From positions 6,859-39,645 of the forward strand of contig JAAMXP010000846.1 of assembly GCA_019693395.1 (NCBI GenBank): DNA of 32,787 bases, read 5' to 3'. The position numbers and the translations under genes were made by a program. Shown here piece after piece: positions 30,250 to 32,787 of the stretch (its first letter is position 1; each line of letters opens with the position of its first letter). This DNA comes from Ettlia oleoabundans (taxonomy: Eukaryota > Chlorophyta > Chlorophyceae > Chlamydomonadales). The notes below the pieces were generated by a model, which did not search any database, was not told the origin of the DNA, and was given only the letters and a program-made list of their open reading frames with translations.

Positions 30250-32507
30250 ATGGCGAGCACCATGGATGTGGACAGGCCCACCACAGGGGCAGTGGCGCCG
30301 GGAGCAGCAGAGGGCCCCTCCATGTCCAAGTCGGCCTACGCGCTACCCTGGGTGAGCAGCCTTGGCCAGGCTATTTGTCTATGTTCCGCAACAAGCAACC
30401 TCAAGGCGGTTCATACTGCTGCAATGCACTCGAGCATGTCCTGCATGGGCGTGCAGGTTGCCCCACCCATCTTATGCTGACCTGTGTGCTACCTTCGCTT
30501 TGCACAGGTTGAAAAGTATCGTCCCAACCGGATCAAGGACATCGTTGGGAATGTGGAGGCAGTTTCACGGCTGCAAATCATTGCCAAGGAAGGCAATATG
30601 CCAAACATCATCCTGGCGGTAAGGAGGCGAAGGCTGGGTTTCATCCCCTACAGTGTGTCCCACAGTTGGTTTAACACGCTAGCACAATATACAAGTCCGA
30701 TGAAGGGCAAGGAACGGCAGGGCTTAGCAGACCTCAACATGCCTTACACGGAGCACACGATTTGCAGCAAATGAACCTGGGGGAGCTTTTTGTTTGTGTG
30801 GGAAGGGTGGTGGTGGTGGGGGGGGGGCTATGAAAGGGCCTGGTCAAGTTGTCGCGGACCAGCACTGAGTTTTCAAGTGATGAAGCAGCTGTGAACTTGG
30901 CATCCTACAGCGACCCCACGACCAAGCACCCGGAGCAGCCCCGACTCGTAACGCTTTGTGGCCCCGCCTATTGCCCATCCACCTGCCTTGCTGCAATCCT
31001 TTCCCCACCCATGCAGGGACCTCCTGGCACTGGCAAAACAACTAGCATCCTGTGCCTGGCACACGAGCTGTTGGGGCCCAACCTCCGTGGTGCGGTGCTG
31101 GAGCTGAATGCCTCTGATGATCGCGGGATTGATGTGGTGCGCAACAAGATCAAGATGTTTGCGCAGCAGAAGGTCACTTTGCCGCTCGGGCGCCACAAGA
31201 TTGTCATACTGGATGAGGCAGACAGGTGCACAATCTGCTTTTGGGTAATGGGGTGGAGTGGGGCGGTTCTAGTGCGCTGTGCAGAGCGCAGTGCGTTGGT
31301 ATTGGTGTGCCATCCATACGACGCTGATGGATGCTGTGTCGGGGCAGTGGTCAGTTTGGAAGCCTTGGCAGGATGGGGGAGATCGGGGCTTCAATTCTGT
31401 GGGGCACAACTGTTCATGAATGTGGCAGTGTACAGGCAGACAGTTGTGGCTGCAAGGGGCTCAGGGCGTGTAAACGTGCGGCATTGCATGAACCCAACTC
31501 CCACAGTGAGCCCAGGCGGCAGGGCTTGGTGCCCCCTCCACTTGGCAGCTCCCCCAAGTCTGGCATACTTGACCCTTTGTGCATGCGCCGGCAGTTCGCT
31601 TTGCCCCTGTTTACCGCTTGTGCTCCTTGCTTGTGTGACCGGGACTGCCGCTGCAGCATGACGCCTGGTGCTCAGCAGGCACTTCGGCGCACGATGGAAA
31701 TTTATTCTTCCACCACCCGCTTTGCGCTGGCCTGCAACCAGTCCTCAAAAATCATTGAACCCATCCAGAGTCGATGTGCGATTGTCAGGCGCGTTGTGGT
31801 CGAGGCAGGGGACAGGCAGGACTGTTTGGGTGGGATGTGGGCATGCTGGGTGGTTCTTCCTAATCAAGGTTGCAATCAGCGGCAGGTGTGTTTTGTGTTT
31901 CCACAGGGTGCTGCCAAAAATCCATTCAGCCCCACATTCTAACTGCTGCTGCTGCTGCTGGTTGTGATGTGCCGCCGTTTGGGTGCAGGTACAACAAGCT
32001 AAGTGACAAGGAGCTGCTGCAGCGCATGCTACACGTGTGCCAGACAGAGGCTGTGGCTCACACACCCGATGGCCTGGAGGCGGTGGTGTTTACCGCTGAT
32101 GGGGACATGCGTCAGGCACTCAATAACCTGCAGGTGGGCTGCGTAAACGTGCAACACATGGCAGCAAACCCGTTGTGCTATGCTATGAGTGGTATGTGGG
32201 TGCAGTATTGCTACCATGCTCAGCCTTGAGTGATGCTGGGTGTGCATCAACCCATCAACATGTAAGCAGCGTTATAGGGGCTGCTAGGCTGTTCTAACAG
32301 CTGGCAGATTGCCCTCAGCAACTAGAAACTGTCTTCCGCTGCAATCCGCGCGCTTTCTGGCAATCGCAGGCCACTGCCAACGGCTTTGGGCTGGTCAGTC
32401 AAGACCACGTGTTCCGTGTGTGCGACCAGCCGCACCCCGTGCTGGTCAGCAGCGTGGTGCGGCACTGCATGGAGGCACGCATCGATGATGCATATGAAGG
32501 GCTGCGG
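30250..32507 (+). CDS. RFC2: Replication factor C subunit 2 (clamp loader), 3'-truncated by the window
   Basis: Six exons: 30250-30351, 30508-30618, 31017-31225, 31657-31788, 31989-32133, 32370-32507, giving 279 of ~330-350 residues; the C-terminal collar domain lies beyond the window. RFC loads the PCNA clamp at primer ends using ATP, in the nucleus. Motifs: LPWVEKYRP entry, Walker [10 protein letters not shown] (72-80), [18 protein letters not shown], Walker B ILDEAD (to 140), [12 protein letters not shown], sensor-1 ACNQS, and the subunit SRC motif in IEPIQSRC. It is much closer to human 40-kDa RFC2 (yeast Rfc4) than to other small subunits: [60 protein letters not shown]. Intron 4 (31789-31988) needs a GC donor, CAG|GCGCGT, to keep IVRYNKLSD in frame. 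The donor at 32508 (GTGCGG) leads out of the window. Confidence 0.95.
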
Positions 32508-32787
32508 GTGCGGAGGAGACTGTTGTGGCTATATTAGTGTTGCCAGGATGTGCTTCGGTAGAGGAAACGAAGAGCCATGTGGGGCTGGCACTGTGTGTTG
32601 TTGCAGCATTGCCCAATGTCGCTGGAGCTGATAGCAGCGGCCTTTCCTGGCACGCCATGGAATAACAGTTGGCATTTTACTTACTGTGTAGTCAAGTGGT
32701 GCTTTTAGTACACTGGTGGGTGATGCCACCTGTTATGTGTTTTAGGCTCCGCCATGCCACCGCCCCCGCCGTCCCCCACCCCCGCGC

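Noticed and set aside
30849..31661. 270-codon frame running through RFC2 introns
   Set aside because: It is exon 3 read into flanking introns; family alignment ends exactly at the splice sites.

Overview
This 32.8-kb window looks like nuclear DNA of a green alga (Chlorophyta). The reasons are GC-rich, CAG-rich coding exons, introns of about 100-400 bp in almost every gene, the chlorophyte poly(A) signal TGTAA just downstream of several stop codons, plant-lineage families (ELF4, PEBP, plant-type MsrB), cilium-related genes and a Helitron. A coccoid chlorophyte such as a member of the Sphaeropleales is a guess only. One 48-base run of N (21889-21936) shows that this is a draft assembly.

Layout. 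1-1399 (+): 3' end of an unrecognised Gln/Ala/Ser-rich protein gene. 3140-1760 (-): a PEBP (FT/TFL1/MFT superfamily) gene in five exons. 3141-6461: 3.3 kb with no gene I can support. 11948-6525 (-): eleven exons encoding only the N-terminal tail of a dynein heavy chain. 13904-13040 (-): a DarP/YjgA (DUF615) homologue. 15186-14384 (-): remnant of a Helitron, with the C-terminal part of its PIF1-like helicase and an intact-looking 3' terminus. 15187-17588: mostly unexplained. 17589-18535 (+): ACBD6-type acyl-CoA-binding/ankyrin protein. 19306-18766 (-): ELF4-like clock protein. 22527-19916 (-): FolD with long low-complexity insertions. 22731-23665 (+): methionine sulfoxide reductase B. 26996-23873 (-): long coiled-coil protein resembling CCDC57. 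27428-28667 (+): Sec22 R-SNARE. 29717-28982 (-): Elongin B homologue. 30250 to the window edge (+): RFC2 clamp-loader subunit, cut off by the window.

Exon models were built by hand from splice signals, reading phase and family alignment. In each multi-exon model the phases add up without a frameshift. Seven of about 40 introns need a GC instead of a GT 5' splice site to keep frame and homology, which is a high share. Genes are packed in divergent pairs (FolD/MsrB, coiled-coil/Sec22, ELOB/RFC2) and convergent pairs (gene 1/PEBP, ACBD6/ELF4, MsrB/coiled-coil, Sec22/ELOB). There is no operon and no single pathway. Weak themes are one-carbon/methionine metabolism (FolD with MsrB) and cilium/centriole biology (dynein tail, coiled-coil gene).

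The most unusual items are the motor-less dynein heavy chain gene with its own stop and poly(A) signal, the cluster of GC-AG introns, the FolD enzyme with two inserted tracts, the Sec22 with Gln at the SNARE zero layer, the ELF4 and Elongin B homologues in an apparent chlorophyte, and the Helitron terminus just upstream of the DarP homologue.
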